NCBI GenBank assembly: GCA_903849645.1
Contig: CAINJJ010000030.1
Span: forward strand, 124,001 to 188,000
Direction of reading: 5' to 3'
Length of the DNA stretch: 64,000 nucleotides
Origin: an uncultured Acidobacteriaceae bacterium
GTDB lineage: Bacteria; Acidobacteriota; Terriglobia; Terriglobales; Acidobacteriaceae
In this document: in pieces, positions 52,163 to 60,848 of the stretch
How the letters are laid out: every line of letters begins with the position of its first letter
Position numbering within the stretch: the first letter of the stretch is position 1
Notes under the pieces: generated by a model
Told to the model about the DNA's origin: nothing
The model's input: only the letters and a program-made list of their open reading frames with translations
Database searches by the model: none
Translations under genes and position numbers: made by a program

Positions 52163-53338
52163 TCACTCCGCATAGCGGTATCTCCTCGGCCCAAAGTGCT
52201 CCCGGTACATGCCCACGCGGCCCATGAGGATGTACGCCACAATCAGAATGGCCGAACAGACCACCCAGCGCTCCCAGCCGTCGCCCAGGAAGCGCCACAG
52301 GCCGGCCACAAAGAGATTCAGCAGGGTCATGGGCAACACAAACTTCCAGGCGAAGTTCATCAGCTGATCCTGGCGGAGACGGGGCAGCGTGCCGCGCATC
52401 CAGATAAAGACCGCGATCGAAAGCAGCAACTTGGAGAAGAACCAGATCCACGAGGGAACCCAATTCAGAGCCTCGAGCGGCGAAGACCAGCCGCCCAGGA
52501 AGAGTGTCGATCCGAGTCCGGAGATGGACAACATGCCCACATACTCACCCAGGAAGAAGAGCGCGAACTTGAAGCCCGAGTACTCAGTAAAGTAGCCGGC
52601 CACAAGCTCCGACTCGCCTTCGGGAAGATCAAAGGGCGAGCGGTTGGTCTCCGCCGTGGCTGCGATGGCAAACATGAGAAAGCCCGCGAATCCCCAGGGC
52701 GTAAAGATGTACCAGTGCGGAAGGCCCCAGGTGTAGTGGTTCTGCGCCTCCACAATTTTTGACAGCGAGAGCGACCCGGTAATCATGACCACCGCCACGC
52801 TCGAAAGGAGCAGCGGCACTTCGTAGCTGATCATCTGCGCCACGGCGCGCATGGCGCCCAGCAGCGAATACTTGTTACGGCTGGACCAGCCTGCCATGAA
52901 GACCGCCAACTCGGTGGATGCGCCGATGGCGAAGTAGAACAGCAGACCGGCATCCAAATCCACCAGGACCATGTTGCGGCCCATGGGCAGCACGGCAAAG
53001 CCCATGAAAACCACCACCACCAAAACCACCGGCGCCATGAAATGCACGAGTGCGTCGGCACTCAGCGGGACGAGGTCTTCCTTGGTCAGCGATTTCACGC
53101 CGTCGGCGATGGGCTGAAATATGCCGAAGGGACCCACGCGGTTGGGGCCCAGGCGGTTTTGCATGCGGCCCAACCCCTTGCGCTCCAGCAGCACGCAGAT
53201 AGCGAAGAGCGCAGGAAAGAGGCAGATGATGGTCAGAACGCACAGAAGAATCCCGGCCACCGGCTGCCATGTCGCGGGAAGAAAACTCACCAGCCAGTGC
53301 TTGAGGAGGACGAAAACCTGATCGAGCCATTCGAACAT
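52163..53338 (-). CDS. nuoH: Complex I subunit NuoH
   Basis: A 391-residue membrane subunit that forms the quinone entry site with NuoB and NuoD. Clear hallmarks are ERKGLGRMQNRLGPNRVGPFG, YSLLGAMRAVAQMISYEVPL and ETNRSPFDLPEGESELVAGYFTEYSGF, which carry the acidic E-channel residues. About eight membrane helices. In this operon nuoI comes before nuoH, the reverse of the common order. Confidence 0.96.
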   Translation of the reverse strand: MFEWLDQVFVLLKHWLVSFLPATWQPVAGILLCVLTIICLFPALFAICVLLERKGLGRMQNRLGPNRVGPFGIFQPIADGVKSLTKEDLVPLSADALVHFMAPVVLVVVVFMGFAVLPMGRNMVLVDLDAGLLFYFAIGASTELAVFMAGWSSRNKYSLLGAMRAVAQMISYEVPLLLSSVAVVMITGSLSLSKIVEAQNHYTWGLPHWYIFTPWGFAGFLMFAIAATAETNRSPFDLPEGESELVAGYFTEYSGFKFALFFLGEYVGMLSISGLGSTLFLGGWSSPLEALNWVPSWIWFFSKLLLSIAVFIWMRGTLPRLRQDQLMNFAWKFVLPMTLLNLFVAGLWRFLGDGWERWVVCSAILIVAYILMGRVGMYREHFGPRRYRYAE

Positions 53339-53341
53339 TGC

Positions 53342-53962
53342 TTACTCTCCCCCTCCGGCCGGCTTGGCCGCGGCGGCAGCCTTGGCGGCGGCATCGGCCG
53401 CTGCCCTGGCCTTGGCGTCCGCCTTGGCCTTCTCTTCTGCCAGGCGCGCATCCACCTCGGCCGCTTCCGTGGGATGAATCTTGTGGTAGTACTCGTTCGA
53501 CTTGGCCAGTTGCCTGCGGTCGTGCAGCAGCCCGCCGAAGCGGTCGGTCGTGCTCAGCTCAAACTCGTTGTCCATCTTGATGGCTTCAAAGGGACACACT
53601 TCGACGCATATCTGGCAGCTCATGCAAACCGAAACGTCGATGTCAAACCGCGTGGGATAGAACTGTTGCTTGCCCAGGGCATCCGGCTTCTTGTCCTTTG
53701 ACTTGTCGATGAAGATGCACTTGGGCGGGCACTCTTTCTCGCAGATCTGGCAGGCCACGCAGCGCAGGCCGGCCTCCCAGTCGTTTTCGTCTCCGGGGTT
53801 CCTGGCGTCATACACAAGGAAGGGAAACACGCGCGCCGCCTCAAAGGTGGGAATCCGGTCTTCCGGATACTCGACCGTCGTCAGCCGCTCCTTTGAGACA
53901 AAGCTCCCGGCAAAGTTCTTCGCCGTCTCGGCCAGCCCCTTCAGTATTCCCTCACCCAGCAA
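53342..53962 (-). CDS. nuoI: Complex I subunit NuoI (2 x [4Fe-4S])
   Basis: A 206-residue ferredoxin-type subunit that passes electrons to NuoB through two [4Fe-4S] clusters. The two motifs are CVACQICEKECP (first) and CMSCQICVEVCP (second). The C-terminus has an unusual Ala/Lys-rich tail (about 175-206). The start is a TTG at 53962 with GGAGGAA upstream. Three bases separate it from nuoH. Confidence 0.94.
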   Translation of the reverse strand: MLGEGILKGLAETAKNFAGSFVSKERLTTVEYPEDRIPTFEAARVFPFLVYDARNPGDENDWEAGLRCVACQICEKECPPKCIFIDKSKDKKPDALGKQQFYPTRFDIDVSVCMSCQICVEVCPFEAIKMDNEFELSTTDRFGGLLHDRRQLAKSNEYYHKIHPTEAAEVDARLAEEKAKADAKARAAADAAAKAAAAAKPAGGGE

Positions 53963-53977
53963 TGCTTCCTCCCCCGG

Positions 53978-54001
53978 TCCCTAATCCCTGGTCCCTGGTC
54001 C
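53978..54001 (-). repeat. G-rich 7-nt repeat after nuoD
   Basis: On the coding (minus) strand three units of GGGANNA-type sequence (plus-strand TCCCTAA, TCCCTGG, TCCCTGG at 53978-53998), and a degenerate fourth unit reaches into the nuoD stop codon. Same family as the repeats after nuoA and nuoB. Confidence 0.7.
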
Positions 54002-55198
54002 TTAACGATCCACTTCTCCCAGCACAATATCCACCGAGCCAAAGATGAGCACAACATCGGCCATGTTGGCGCCAAGCGCCATGTCCTCAAGCACCGTCAG
54101 ATTGATCAGGCTTGGCGGCCTCACCCGGTAGCGGTAGGGGTTCGGTCCCCCGTCGCTGATCAGATAAAAGCCCAGCTCGCCCTTGGGAGCCTCAATGCGC
54201 CCGTAGGCTTCGCCCGGCTTGGGCCGGAAGCCGCGGATCTTCGCCTTGGGGTCCATGACCGGGCCGCCGGGAATGTCCTTGAGCGCCTGCTCCAGAATCT
54301 TGATGGACTCCCGCATCTCCAGCAGGCGGATCATGTAGCGGTCATACACATCCCAGTGGTCGCCCAGCGGCACCTTGAAGCTGAAGCGGTTGTAGATGCT
54401 GTAGCCATCCACCTTGCGAATGTCGTAGTTCACGCCCGAGGCGCGCAGCATGGGTCCGGTGACGCCGGCGTTGACCGCAAGCTCGGGCCTCAGAATGCCC
54501 ACGCCCTGAGTGCGGGCCATGAGAATCTCATTGCCGGAGAGCAGCCGGTCCACCTCTTCGGTAAATCCATAGAGCCCGGCCACCACCTTGCGCGTCTTGT
54601 CGAGCCAGGCCGCGGTTGGATCAACCCGGCAGCCGCCGAAGCGCATGTAGTTGCACATCATGCGGGCCCCGGTCAGCTCTTCAAAGAGGTCAAGAATCTT
54701 TTCCCGCTCGCGGAAGGCGTACATCAGAGGGGTGCCGCTGGCGCCCATCTCCTGAATCAGGAATCCTATGGAGGAGGCGTGGTTTTGGAAGCGGGTCAAC
54801 TCGCCCAGAATCACGCGCAGATACTCGGCACGCTCCGGAACTTCCTGGCCCGTGAGCTTCTCCACCGCCAGCGCATAGGCCCAGTTGTTGGTGAGCGGAC
54901 AGATGTAGTCCAGCCGGTCGGTATAGGGCATGGAGGCGAGATAGCTGATGCCTTCCGCGATCTTCTCGTGGTTGCGGTGCAGGTAGCCGAAGACGGGCTT
55001 GAGGCGGATGACGCGCTCCCCGTCCAGCGCCACGTCCATGCGGAAGACGCCGTGGGTGGAGGGATGGTGCGGCCCCATGGCCACTTCAAGCAGCTCGCCC
55101 TCGCCGTCCGGCTCAATGAGGGGCGGGCGGTTCCAGCCGTCGGGCCGGCCGGTCACGGTGAGGGGGTCGATTGCCTCGTCAACGGGAAGATTGCTCAT
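54002..55198 (-). CDS. nuoD: Complex I subunit NuoD (49-kDa)
   Basis: A 398-residue hydrophilic subunit of the quinone-reducing module, related to [NiFe]-hydrogenase large subunits but lacking the metal-site cysteines. Typical blocks are GPHHPSTHGVFRMDVALDGE (quinone-site His) and HRNHEKIAEGISYLASMPYTDRLDY. Its start overlaps the nuoC stop (ATGA). Confidence 0.96.
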   Translation of the reverse strand: MSNLPVDEAIDPLTVTGRPDGWNRPPLIEPDGEGELLEVAMGPHHPSTHGVFRMDVALDGERVIRLKPVFGYLHRNHEKIAEGISYLASMPYTDRLDYICPLTNNWAYALAVEKLTGQEVPERAEYLRVILGELTRFQNHASSIGFLIQEMGASGTPLMYAFREREKILDLFEELTGARMMCNYMRFGGCRVDPTAAWLDKTRKVVAGLYGFTEEVDRLLSGNEILMARTQGVGILRPELAVNAGVTGPMLRASGVNYDIRKVDGYSIYNRFSFKVPLGDHWDVYDRYMIRLLEMRESIKILEQALKDIPGGPVMDPKAKIRGFRPKPGEAYGRIEAPKGELGFYLISDGGPNPYRYRVRPPSLINLTVLEDMALGANMADVVLIFGSVDIVLGEVDR

Positions 55199-55869
55199 TG
55201 ACCGGCCTCCGTTCCCTGCCCTGCCGCGTCCTTGTGCGCCTGCGCGCGCGCCAGCACCTCGTCGTGCGCCGTCGGTTCGTAATCAAAGTCGTCCGGCTCC
55301 ACATAATCGCGGCGCATGGGGTGGTCAGTGAATGCGTCCCACATCAATAGCCGCCGCAGGTCCGGATGGCCCTCGAAGACGATGCCAAACAGGTCGAATA
55401 CTTCGCGTTCCTGGAACTCGGCAGACCGCCATACCGGGGTCAGCGATGGAAGGCTCACCTGGCCCGTGCGGTTCACCGTCCGCATCCTCAGGACCACAGG
55501 ACCATGCTTCCTGGTGACGGAATAGAGGTGGTAGACGGCTTCCAGGCATCCCGGCTCCACACGCTTGCGGGTCTCGTCCACCGTCTCTTCCACGCTTTGC
55601 TCAACGCCGTCCACGGTCTTTGTCACCGTGCGGGTCACTTTCACCTTTTCGGCGATTTCCTTGTCCGGCCAGTCCACTCCGGTCACATTGGACAGGAAAT
55701 CGAGGGCCAGCTCCGTGTCGTCATGGAGGAACTTGCCCACAGCCCGGGCGGTTGCCGGGTCGAGCCGGAGCGAGTGCTGCCCGCTGACGCTGGGATTGGG
55801 CACAATCTCCACTCCCGCGCCGGGGACCGCCGCCTCAATCGCCGCCTTGATTTCTTCTACCGTCTTCAA
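55195..55869 (-). CDS. nuoC: Complex I subunit NuoC (30-kDa)
   Basis: A 224-residue subunit of the connecting arm. The conserved core is EREVFDLFGIVFEGHPDLRRLLMWDAFTDHPMRRDY near the C-terminus. A charged insertion (VTRTVTKTVDGVEQSVEETVDETRKRV) interrupts the N-terminal half. I chose the TTG at 55869 (MKTVEEIKA) because AGAGG lies seven bases upstream; other TTG codons at 55875 and 55884 are possible. Confidence 0.92.
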   Translation of the reverse strand: MKTVEEIKAAIEAAVPGAGVEIVPNPSVSGQHSLRLDPATARAVGKFLHDDTELALDFLSNVTGVDWPDKEIAEKVKVTRTVTKTVDGVEQSVEETVDETRKRVEPGCLEAVYHLYSVTRKHGPVVLRMRTVNRTGQVSLPSLTPVWRSAEFQEREVFDLFGIVFEGHPDLRRLLMWDAFTDHPMRRDYVEPDDFDYEPTAHDEVLARAQAHKDAAGQGTEAGQ

Positions 55870-55913
55870 TCCCAAACCTCTCAAAAACCTCTGCCAAGCT
55901 CTTCCGCCCCTGG

Positions 55914-55976
55914 TCCCTATTCCCTAGTCCCTAATCCCTAATCCCTAGTCCCTAATCCCTAGTCCCTGATCCCTCC
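55914..55976 (-). repeat. G-rich 7-nt tandem repeat after nuoB
   Basis: Nine units of TCCCTNN on the plus strand (55914-55976), mostly TCCCTAA and TCCCTAG. On the coding strand this reads GGGATTA and GGGACTA, close to a telomere-like sequence. The array begins 1 nt after the nuoB stop codon. The GGG runs separated by four bases could form a G-quadruplex in the mRNA. Confidence 0.8.
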
Positions 55977-55977
55977 C

Positions 55978-56592
55978 CTAGCGAATCACCACCGGCACCG
56001 TCCAGACGCCCGGATTCGAGGCAGGCTCCAGATCATGCTCGCCCTGCACCGGCACGGGAAACTCTCCCTGCGCCTCGGCGTCGAGATGCCGCGGACGGCC
56101 CTCCCCGGTCAGGTGCTGGCCGTCAATCTTCTTCTGCAGGGTGATAAAGGCATCGAGCAGCGCCTCTGGGCGGGGCGGACAGCCGGGAATGTGCACATCC
56201 ACCGGGATGTAACGGTCAATCCCTTTGAGCACGTTGTAGCCCTGCTTGAACGGCCCGCCGGAGATGGCGCAGGCGCCCATGGCAATCACGTACTTGGGCT
56301 CGGCCATCTGGTTATAGAGCCGCACCACCTGCGGGGCCATCTTCTTGGTCACCGTGCCGGAGATGATCATCATGTCTGCCTGGCGGGGCGAGGGACGAAA
56401 CACCTCGGCGCCGAAGCGGGCCAGGTCGTAGCGCGCCATGGTGGTGGCGATCATCTCAATGGCGCAGCAGGCCAGGCCGAACTGCATGGGCCAGATGGAG
56501 TTGCGCCGGCCCCAGTTGTAGAGCTCCTGGAGGGACGTAACCAGGACGCCCTGCTTGCCCAGCTCGATCTTCAATCCCTCATCCACTGCCAT
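55978..56592 (-). CDS. nuoB: Complex I subunit NuoB
   Basis: A 204-residue subunit carrying the terminal cluster N2. Cluster ligands are in [10 protein letters not shown] (adjacent Cys pair), [10 protein letters not shown] and [11 protein letters not shown]. The ATG at 56592 has GGAG eight bases upstream. The C-terminal 40 residues are a variable extension. A 9-unit repeat lies just after its stop. Confidence 0.95.
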   Translation of the reverse strand: MAVDEGLKIELGKQGVLVTSLQELYNWGRRNSIWPMQFGLACCAIEMIATTMARYDLARFGAEVFRPSPRQADMMIISGTVTKKMAPQVVRLYNQMAEPKYVIAMGACAISGGPFKQGYNVLKGIDRYIPVDVHIPGCPPRPEALLDAFITLQKKIDGQHLTGEGRPRHLDAEAQGEFPVPVQGEHDLEPASNPGVWTVPVVIR

Positions 56593-56636
56593 CGTTTCGC
56601 TCCACTCCAATTCAGTTGTCGGCCTGCCGCATCCAG

Positions 56637-56673
56637 TCCCTTAGTCCCTATTCCCTGGTCCCTCAGTCCCTGT
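56637..56673 (-). repeat. G-rich 7-8-nt repeat after nuoA
   Basis: Five units on the plus strand (TCCCTTAG, TCCCTAT, TCCCTGG, TCCCTCAG, TCCCTGT), beginning 5 nt after the nuoA stop. Some units are 8 nt, so the array is less regular than the one after nuoB. Confidence 0.7.
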
Positions 56674-56678
56674 TCTTC

Positions 56679-57050
56679 TCACGCCCAGGTGAGCACGCCC
56701 TTGGCCCAGGCCCAGGCCAGCCCTTCCACCAGCAGCAGAACAAACACCAGCATGGCCAGGCACGCCGCCAGCCCCAGGCCGGTAAACGCCACGGCAAAAG
56801 GCAGCAAAAACACCGCCTCGACGTCGAAGATGAGGAAGATGATGGCGTAGAGATAATAGGCCGAGCGGAACTGCACCCAGGCGTCGCCCTTGGACTCCAG
56901 CCCGCACTCATAGATGGCGTTCTTGATGGCATTTGGCTTGGCCGGCGAATAGACCTGCGCCCAAAGCCACGCCAGCGCCAGGGGGGTCAGCCCAAAGCAC
57001 AACGCTGCCACGAACAGAACCGCAAGAGAAAAATAAGGGCTTGAGGCCAT
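56679..57050 (-). CDS. nuoA: Complex I subunit NuoA
   Basis: A 123-residue membrane subunit with three helices. KNAIYECGLESKGDAWVQFRSAYYLYAIIFLIFDVEAVFLLP is the defining block, with the conserved Cys-Gly loop and the Asp-Val-Glu. It is the first gene of the operon, which then continues B, C, D, I, H, J, K, L, M, M. Confidence 0.95.
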   Translation of the reverse strand: MASSPYFSLAVLFVAALCFGLTPLALAWLWAQVYSPAKPNAIKNAIYECGLESKGDAWVQFRSAYYLYAIIFLIFDVEAVFLLPFAVAFTGLGLAACLAMLVFVLLLVEGLAWAWAKGVLTWA

Positions 57051-57219
57051 AATTGAATGAAATCCTTCTGAAACACGGTACCAGTTCCAACCCTGTTTTG
57101 GCTAAGGGGAAACACCCCCTCTTCCGCTGCCGTTAGCGTTTTCTTCCCGCCCATCCCACCCTGTGAACTTAAAGTGGTGAATGCTTCTCCACCTTTCGGT
57201 GGTAGACACGCCTCCCCTC

Positions 57220-57261
57220 GCCCCGCTACCTTTCAACTGTTGCCGGGGCTTCCCCTTTTTT
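57220..57261 (+). terminator. Hairpin with T-run in the leader of the multihaem cytochrome gene
   Basis: GCCCCG (57220-57225) pairs with CGGGGC (57244-57249), an 18-nt loop lies between, and six T follow at 57256-57261. A second small hairpin CCACC-TTTC-GGTGG lies just upstream at 57189-57202. It sits before the plus-strand start codon, so it may attenuate that gene, or it may stop transcripts from elsewhere. Confidence 0.4.
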
Positions 57262-57307
57262 ATGCGCGCCCGGCCACATGAGCGCTTCCCTGGGAGATCG
57301 CCGGTCG

Positions 57308-59650
57308 ATGTCAAACAAAGCGTTGAGTTCTGCGCCGCGCTGCTGGGTTTCGGCCAGCGTTTCGTGCCTGCTGGTCCTCCTTTTCTGCTGCTCTGTCCGC
57401 GCCTCCGGCCCCGCCTCCGCGGCGCCCGGAACCGCCTCCAACCCGCCGGCCGCCCCGGCCTACGCTCCACCCACAGGCGTCATCGGACCCACCACGGCCT
57501 TCCACGACTCCGTGGCCGCCAAGTACAACTACGCCTTCGACAAGGACAGGCCGTTCCTGCCCTCCAACGCCACCAGCGCCAACGGCCAGTTCCTGAGCCC
57601 CAAGAGCTTCCCTACGGCCCAATACTGCGGCCACTGCCACAAGGAGGCCTATGCCCAGTGGAGGCAGTCCGCTCACTCCAACAGCTTTCGCGCGCCCTGG
57701 TACCTCAAGAACGTCAATATGCTTATCGACGAAAAGGGCGTGCAGTTCTCCCGCCACTGCGAGGGCTGCCACAACCCGGTCGCCTTGCTCTCCGGCGACC
57801 TGACCCAGGGAATGCCCAAGAAGCGGCCGTTCGAGGACGAGGGCGTCTCCTGCTCCGTCTGTCACTCCATCCAGTCGGTCGATACCACCGGGCTGGGCAG
57901 CTACATCATGGCCGTCCCCGCCGTGCTGGTGGACGAAGCGGGCGCGCCCATCACCGGGCCGGTCTCTGACGCCGAGATCCTGGCCCACCTCGACCGCCAC
58001 TCCAAGGCGGTGATGCGCGACGTCTACCGCACCTCCGAGTACTGCTCGGCCTGCCACAAGGCCGCCATCCCCAGGGTGCTGGACGACTACAAGTGGCTTC
58101 GCGCCTTCACCGTCTATGACGAGTGGCAGGCCGCCAGCTTTACCAAGCAGTCGCCGCTTCCCTTCTATCGCAAGGACTCGGTCTCCACCTGCCAGACCTG
58201 CCACATGATGCGCGAGCCGCTCGGCGAGGGCGCCGTGGACCCCGGCGCCAAGGAAGGCAAGTTTGTCTCCCACCGCTGGCTCGGCGCCAACTCCCTCATG
58301 CCTCAGTACTTCAAGTACGACGAACAGGCAAAGAAGATCGCCGCTTTCCTCAAGAACGGGGCCCAGGGCACCGGCGTGCTCAACGTGGACATCTTCGCCC
58401 TGGAGAAGGAGAGCGCCGCAGCCACTCCAGCGGACCAGGTTGTGGTGGCGCCGCTTGGGCTCACCAGCTTCTCGCTCGCCGCCGGAGAGACCCTGGTCGC
58501 CGACGTCGTCATCCAGAACAAGGGCATCGCCCACTCGCTGGTTCCGGAGTTGCGCGACTTTTACGAGGCGTGGGTCGACTTTACCGTCAAGGACAGCGCC
58601 GGCAAGTTGCTGATGGAGAGCGGATTCCTGAAGCCGGATGGGGAGATTGACCCCGGCGCCCACTCCTTCACCAGCCGCCTGGTCAACACCAAAGGCGAAC
58701 TCAACGACCTGCACCAGATCTGGCACAACCGCGTGCTGGCCTATAACAACGCGCTCCAGTCCGGCCGCTCGCAACTGGTGCGCTATCGGTTCCGGCTTCC
58801 CAAGGACATCAAGGGCGAGGTGTCGCTCACCGCCAGCGTCAAGTACCGCCGCTTCAATCAGCACTTCATCGACTACGCCATGGCCGACAAGCACTACCTG
58901 GAGCCGGTGGTCGAGATGGCCGCGCAGACCCGCACCTTCCAGATTGGCGAAAACACGCCTGTCCCGCCGGCAGCCGACGAGAACAAGGAGTGGATGCGCT
59001 GGAACAACTACGGCATCGCGCTGCTGGACGCGCTGCAATACCAGGCCTCGGTGCAGGCCTTTGAACGCGTGGCCGCGCTGCGCCCCGACTACGCCGACGC
59101 CTACACCAACATGGCCGTCGTGGAGACCGCCTGGGAGCGCTACGACGACGCCCGGCCCAATCTGGTGAAGGCGCTCGCCCTGCTGCCCGGCGACCCGCGC
59201 GCCCTCTACTATCGCGCCCTGGTGGAGCGCAACGCCGGACAGGTCAAGGAAGCCATCGCCGACCTGCAGGCTGTCCTGGTGCCCTATCCCCGCTCCAAGG
59301 ACGCGCTGCGCGAACTGGGCTTCTCCTACTACCAGCAGCACGACTACCCCGCCGCGCGCTCGGCCTATGAGCGGCTCCAGGCCATCGACCCGGACGACCT
59401 GGCGGCGCACTACCAGTTGGCCATTCTTTACCGTAGGCTTGGAGAGAAACAGAAGGCCGCCGCGGAGTCAGCCAAATTTGCCGACCAGAAGGACGACCCC
59501 ACCGCATCTACGTATGCTTTGGAGTTCCTGGGCAAGCATCCTGAGGTGGCCAGCGAGAGCGTGGTCTGGCACACCCACGACCTGACCGGCGACCCGGTCA
59601 AGCAGCCAGCAAAGATCGAGTATCACTACATCCCCGGCGCGGGCCGGTAG
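57308..59650 (+). CDS. Exported five-haem cytochrome c / TPR fusion protein
   Basis: A 780-residue periplasmic protein. Signal peptide about 12-32 (VSASVSCLLVLLFCCSV). Five haem motifs lie in the N-terminal third: CGHCH 107-111, CEGCH 151-155, CSVCH 182-186, CSACH 246-250 and CQTCH 295-299, in the layout of cytochrome c554-like proteins. A beta-rich middle follows (about 370-560), then TPR repeats (about 575-750, ADAYTNMAVVETAWERYDDARPNLVKAL). It probably carries electrons, with the TPR part docking a partner. The ATG at 57308 was chosen because GGGAG precedes it; an ATG at 57278 is also open. It is divergent from the complex I operon. Confidence 0.87.
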   Translation: MSNKALSSAPRCWVSASVSCLLVLLFCCSVRASGPASAAPGTASNPPAAPAYAPPTGVIGPTTAFHDSVAAKYNYAFDKDRPFLPSNATSANGQFLSPKSFPTAQYCGHCHKEAYAQWRQSAHSNSFRAPWYLKNVNMLIDEKGVQFSRHCEGCHNPVALLSGDLTQGMPKKRPFEDEGVSCSVCHSIQSVDTTGLGSYIMAVPAVLVDEAGAPITGPVSDAEILAHLDRHSKAVMRDVYRTSEYCSACHKAAIPRVLDDYKWLRAFTVYDEWQAASFTKQSPLPFYRKDSVSTCQTCHMMREPLGEGAVDPGAKEGKFVSHRWLGANSLMPQYFKYDEQAKKIAAFLKNGAQGTGVLNVDIFALEKESAAATPADQVVVAPLGLTSFSLAAGETLVADVVIQNKGIAHSLVPELRDFYEAWVDFTVKDSAGKLLMESGFLKPDGEIDPGAHSFTSRLVNTKGELNDLHQIWHNRVLAYNNALQSGRSQLVRYRFRLPKDIKGEVSLTASVKYRRFNQHFIDYAMADKHYLEPVVEMAAQTRTFQIGENTPVPPAADENKEWMRWNNYGIALLDALQYQASVQAFERVAALRPDYADAYTNMAVVETAWERYDDARPNLVKALALLPGDPRALYYRALVERNAGQVKEAIADLQAVLVPYPRSKDALRELGFSYYQQHDYPAARSAYERLQAIDPDDLAAHYQLAILYRRLGEKQKAAAESAKFADQKDDPTASTYALEFLGKHPEVASESVVWHTHDLTGDPVKQPAKIEYHYIPGAGR

Positions 59651-59678
59651 CAAGGGCAGGGCGCTGCCAAATTTCCGC

Positions 59679-60701
59679 CTATTCCGACTCCACAGTCTCT
59701 TCCGGCGCGGAGGAGATCGTTCCCGGCGCGACGATGCCGTATTTCACGTCGAGAAATGCCTGCAAATCCTCTGAAGCCATCGCGGCGAGTTCCTGCCACG
59801 TGAACACCATGCAGCGCGTACGCAACTCCGCGGACCGCACCGACGCCATCACCTGAAACCAGGCCTCGCGCAGGTCTGGCCGCCGGGCATCGTGGATCAT
59901 GCAGAATCTCGCTCCCACCGCGTGCGCCGCCAGCACGTTGCGAATGAGTTGATAGCCCGCGTAGCCTGCCTCGCCGCCGGCTTCCGCCTCGGCGCGCGCC
60001 ACCATCTCCGCCTGGAAGGCACGCGCCCCCGCGCCTTCATCGTCGGCCGGCGCCTCCCACTCCTGTGTAAACTCCTCGGCAAACTCGATTGCGGTGCGAC
60101 GCCGCGCCGTGCGCAGCAAGACCCGCGGCAGCATCTCACGATCGAACACAGCGTCAAAGTCCCGGTAGCCTTCCACTATGGCCGCGGCACGGGTCTGAAA
60201 ATCCCCTTCGGTGAGCTTGGCCTCCACCAGAAGCGATCCCCAGCGCATATCGACTTCCGTCCGGTCAAACCTGCCTGAGGCCAGCGGCACGCGGGCCTTC
60301 CAACCAAACTCCGGCAGCCCATCCTCATCGACCGCAAGAGTCTGCCGCATCGCATGGGCCTCCGGAGCGCAAAACACGTTCATCAGCAGCGCATCGGAGC
60401 TCATCGACGAATCCAGTTCCCGCCACCGCCGCCCCGACTCCGCCCTGGGCAGCGCCCGCGCCTGCGCATGCATCTTGTCAAAGCGCCGCATCCACTCGGG
60501 TCGCGCCACAATGGCCGCGTAAGAGCGGTCGAAGAAATTTCCGTGCCGCTCGCTGCCGCCGGTGCTGCACTCCGGCGCATACACCACCACTGGATCACTT
60601 CCGAAGCTCTCTACGTGCGTCTGCCCCTGCGCGCACGCACGGTTGCGGGCTGAAATCTCCCGCCGCAGTGAACTCGCGAAACCTCTCGCCCCTATCTCCA
60701 T
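59679..60701 (-). CDS. Hypothetical protein with PD-(D/E)XK nuclease-like motif
   Basis: A 340-residue soluble protein. Residues 149-165 (EVDMRWGSLLVEAKLTE) match the core of PD-(D/E)XK nucleases: Asp151, then Glu160-x-Lys162 on neighbouring strands. The rest has alpha/beta composition with no signal peptide. A weak resemblance to PGN_0703-type putative restriction endonucleases is possible, but no methylase or specificity gene lies next to it. It may act alone in DNA repair or defence. Function unknown. Confidence 0.7.
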   Translation of the reverse strand: MEIGARGFASSLRREISARNRACAQGQTHVESFGSDPVVVYAPECSTGGSERHGNFFDRSYAAIVARPEWMRRFDKMHAQARALPRAESGRRWRELDSSMSSDALLMNVFCAPEAHAMRQTLAVDEDGLPEFGWKARVPLASGRFDRTEVDMRWGSLLVEAKLTEGDFQTRAAAIVEGYRDFDAVFDREMLPRVLLRTARRRTAIEFAEEFTQEWEAPADDEGAGARAFQAEMVARAEAEAGGEAGYAGYQLIRNVLAAHAVGARFCMIHDARRPDLREAWFQVMASVRSAELRTRCMVFTWQELAAMASEDLQAFLDVKYGIVAPGTISSAPEETVESE

Positions 60702-60848
60702 TCATTCAGCCTATCGTGCCGGTCACTCGAAACTCAGCACAGCAAAGGAAATGGCCCTCCGGCATGCCCGCCTCCTCAAGGGAAGCGCGCCAGCCGAAGG
60801 GCCTGCTTCAGGACCGGGCGATACCACTCATTCGCCGGGTCCACGGAC

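Noticed and set aside
53978-56673. CRISPR array as explanation of the TCCCT repeats
   Set aside because: Units are 7 nt without spacers; no cas genes. Treated as simple repeats.
57311-59410. 699-codon minus-strand frame across the multihaem cytochrome
   Set aside because: Antisense; the plus strand has five haem motifs and TPRs, which cannot be chance.
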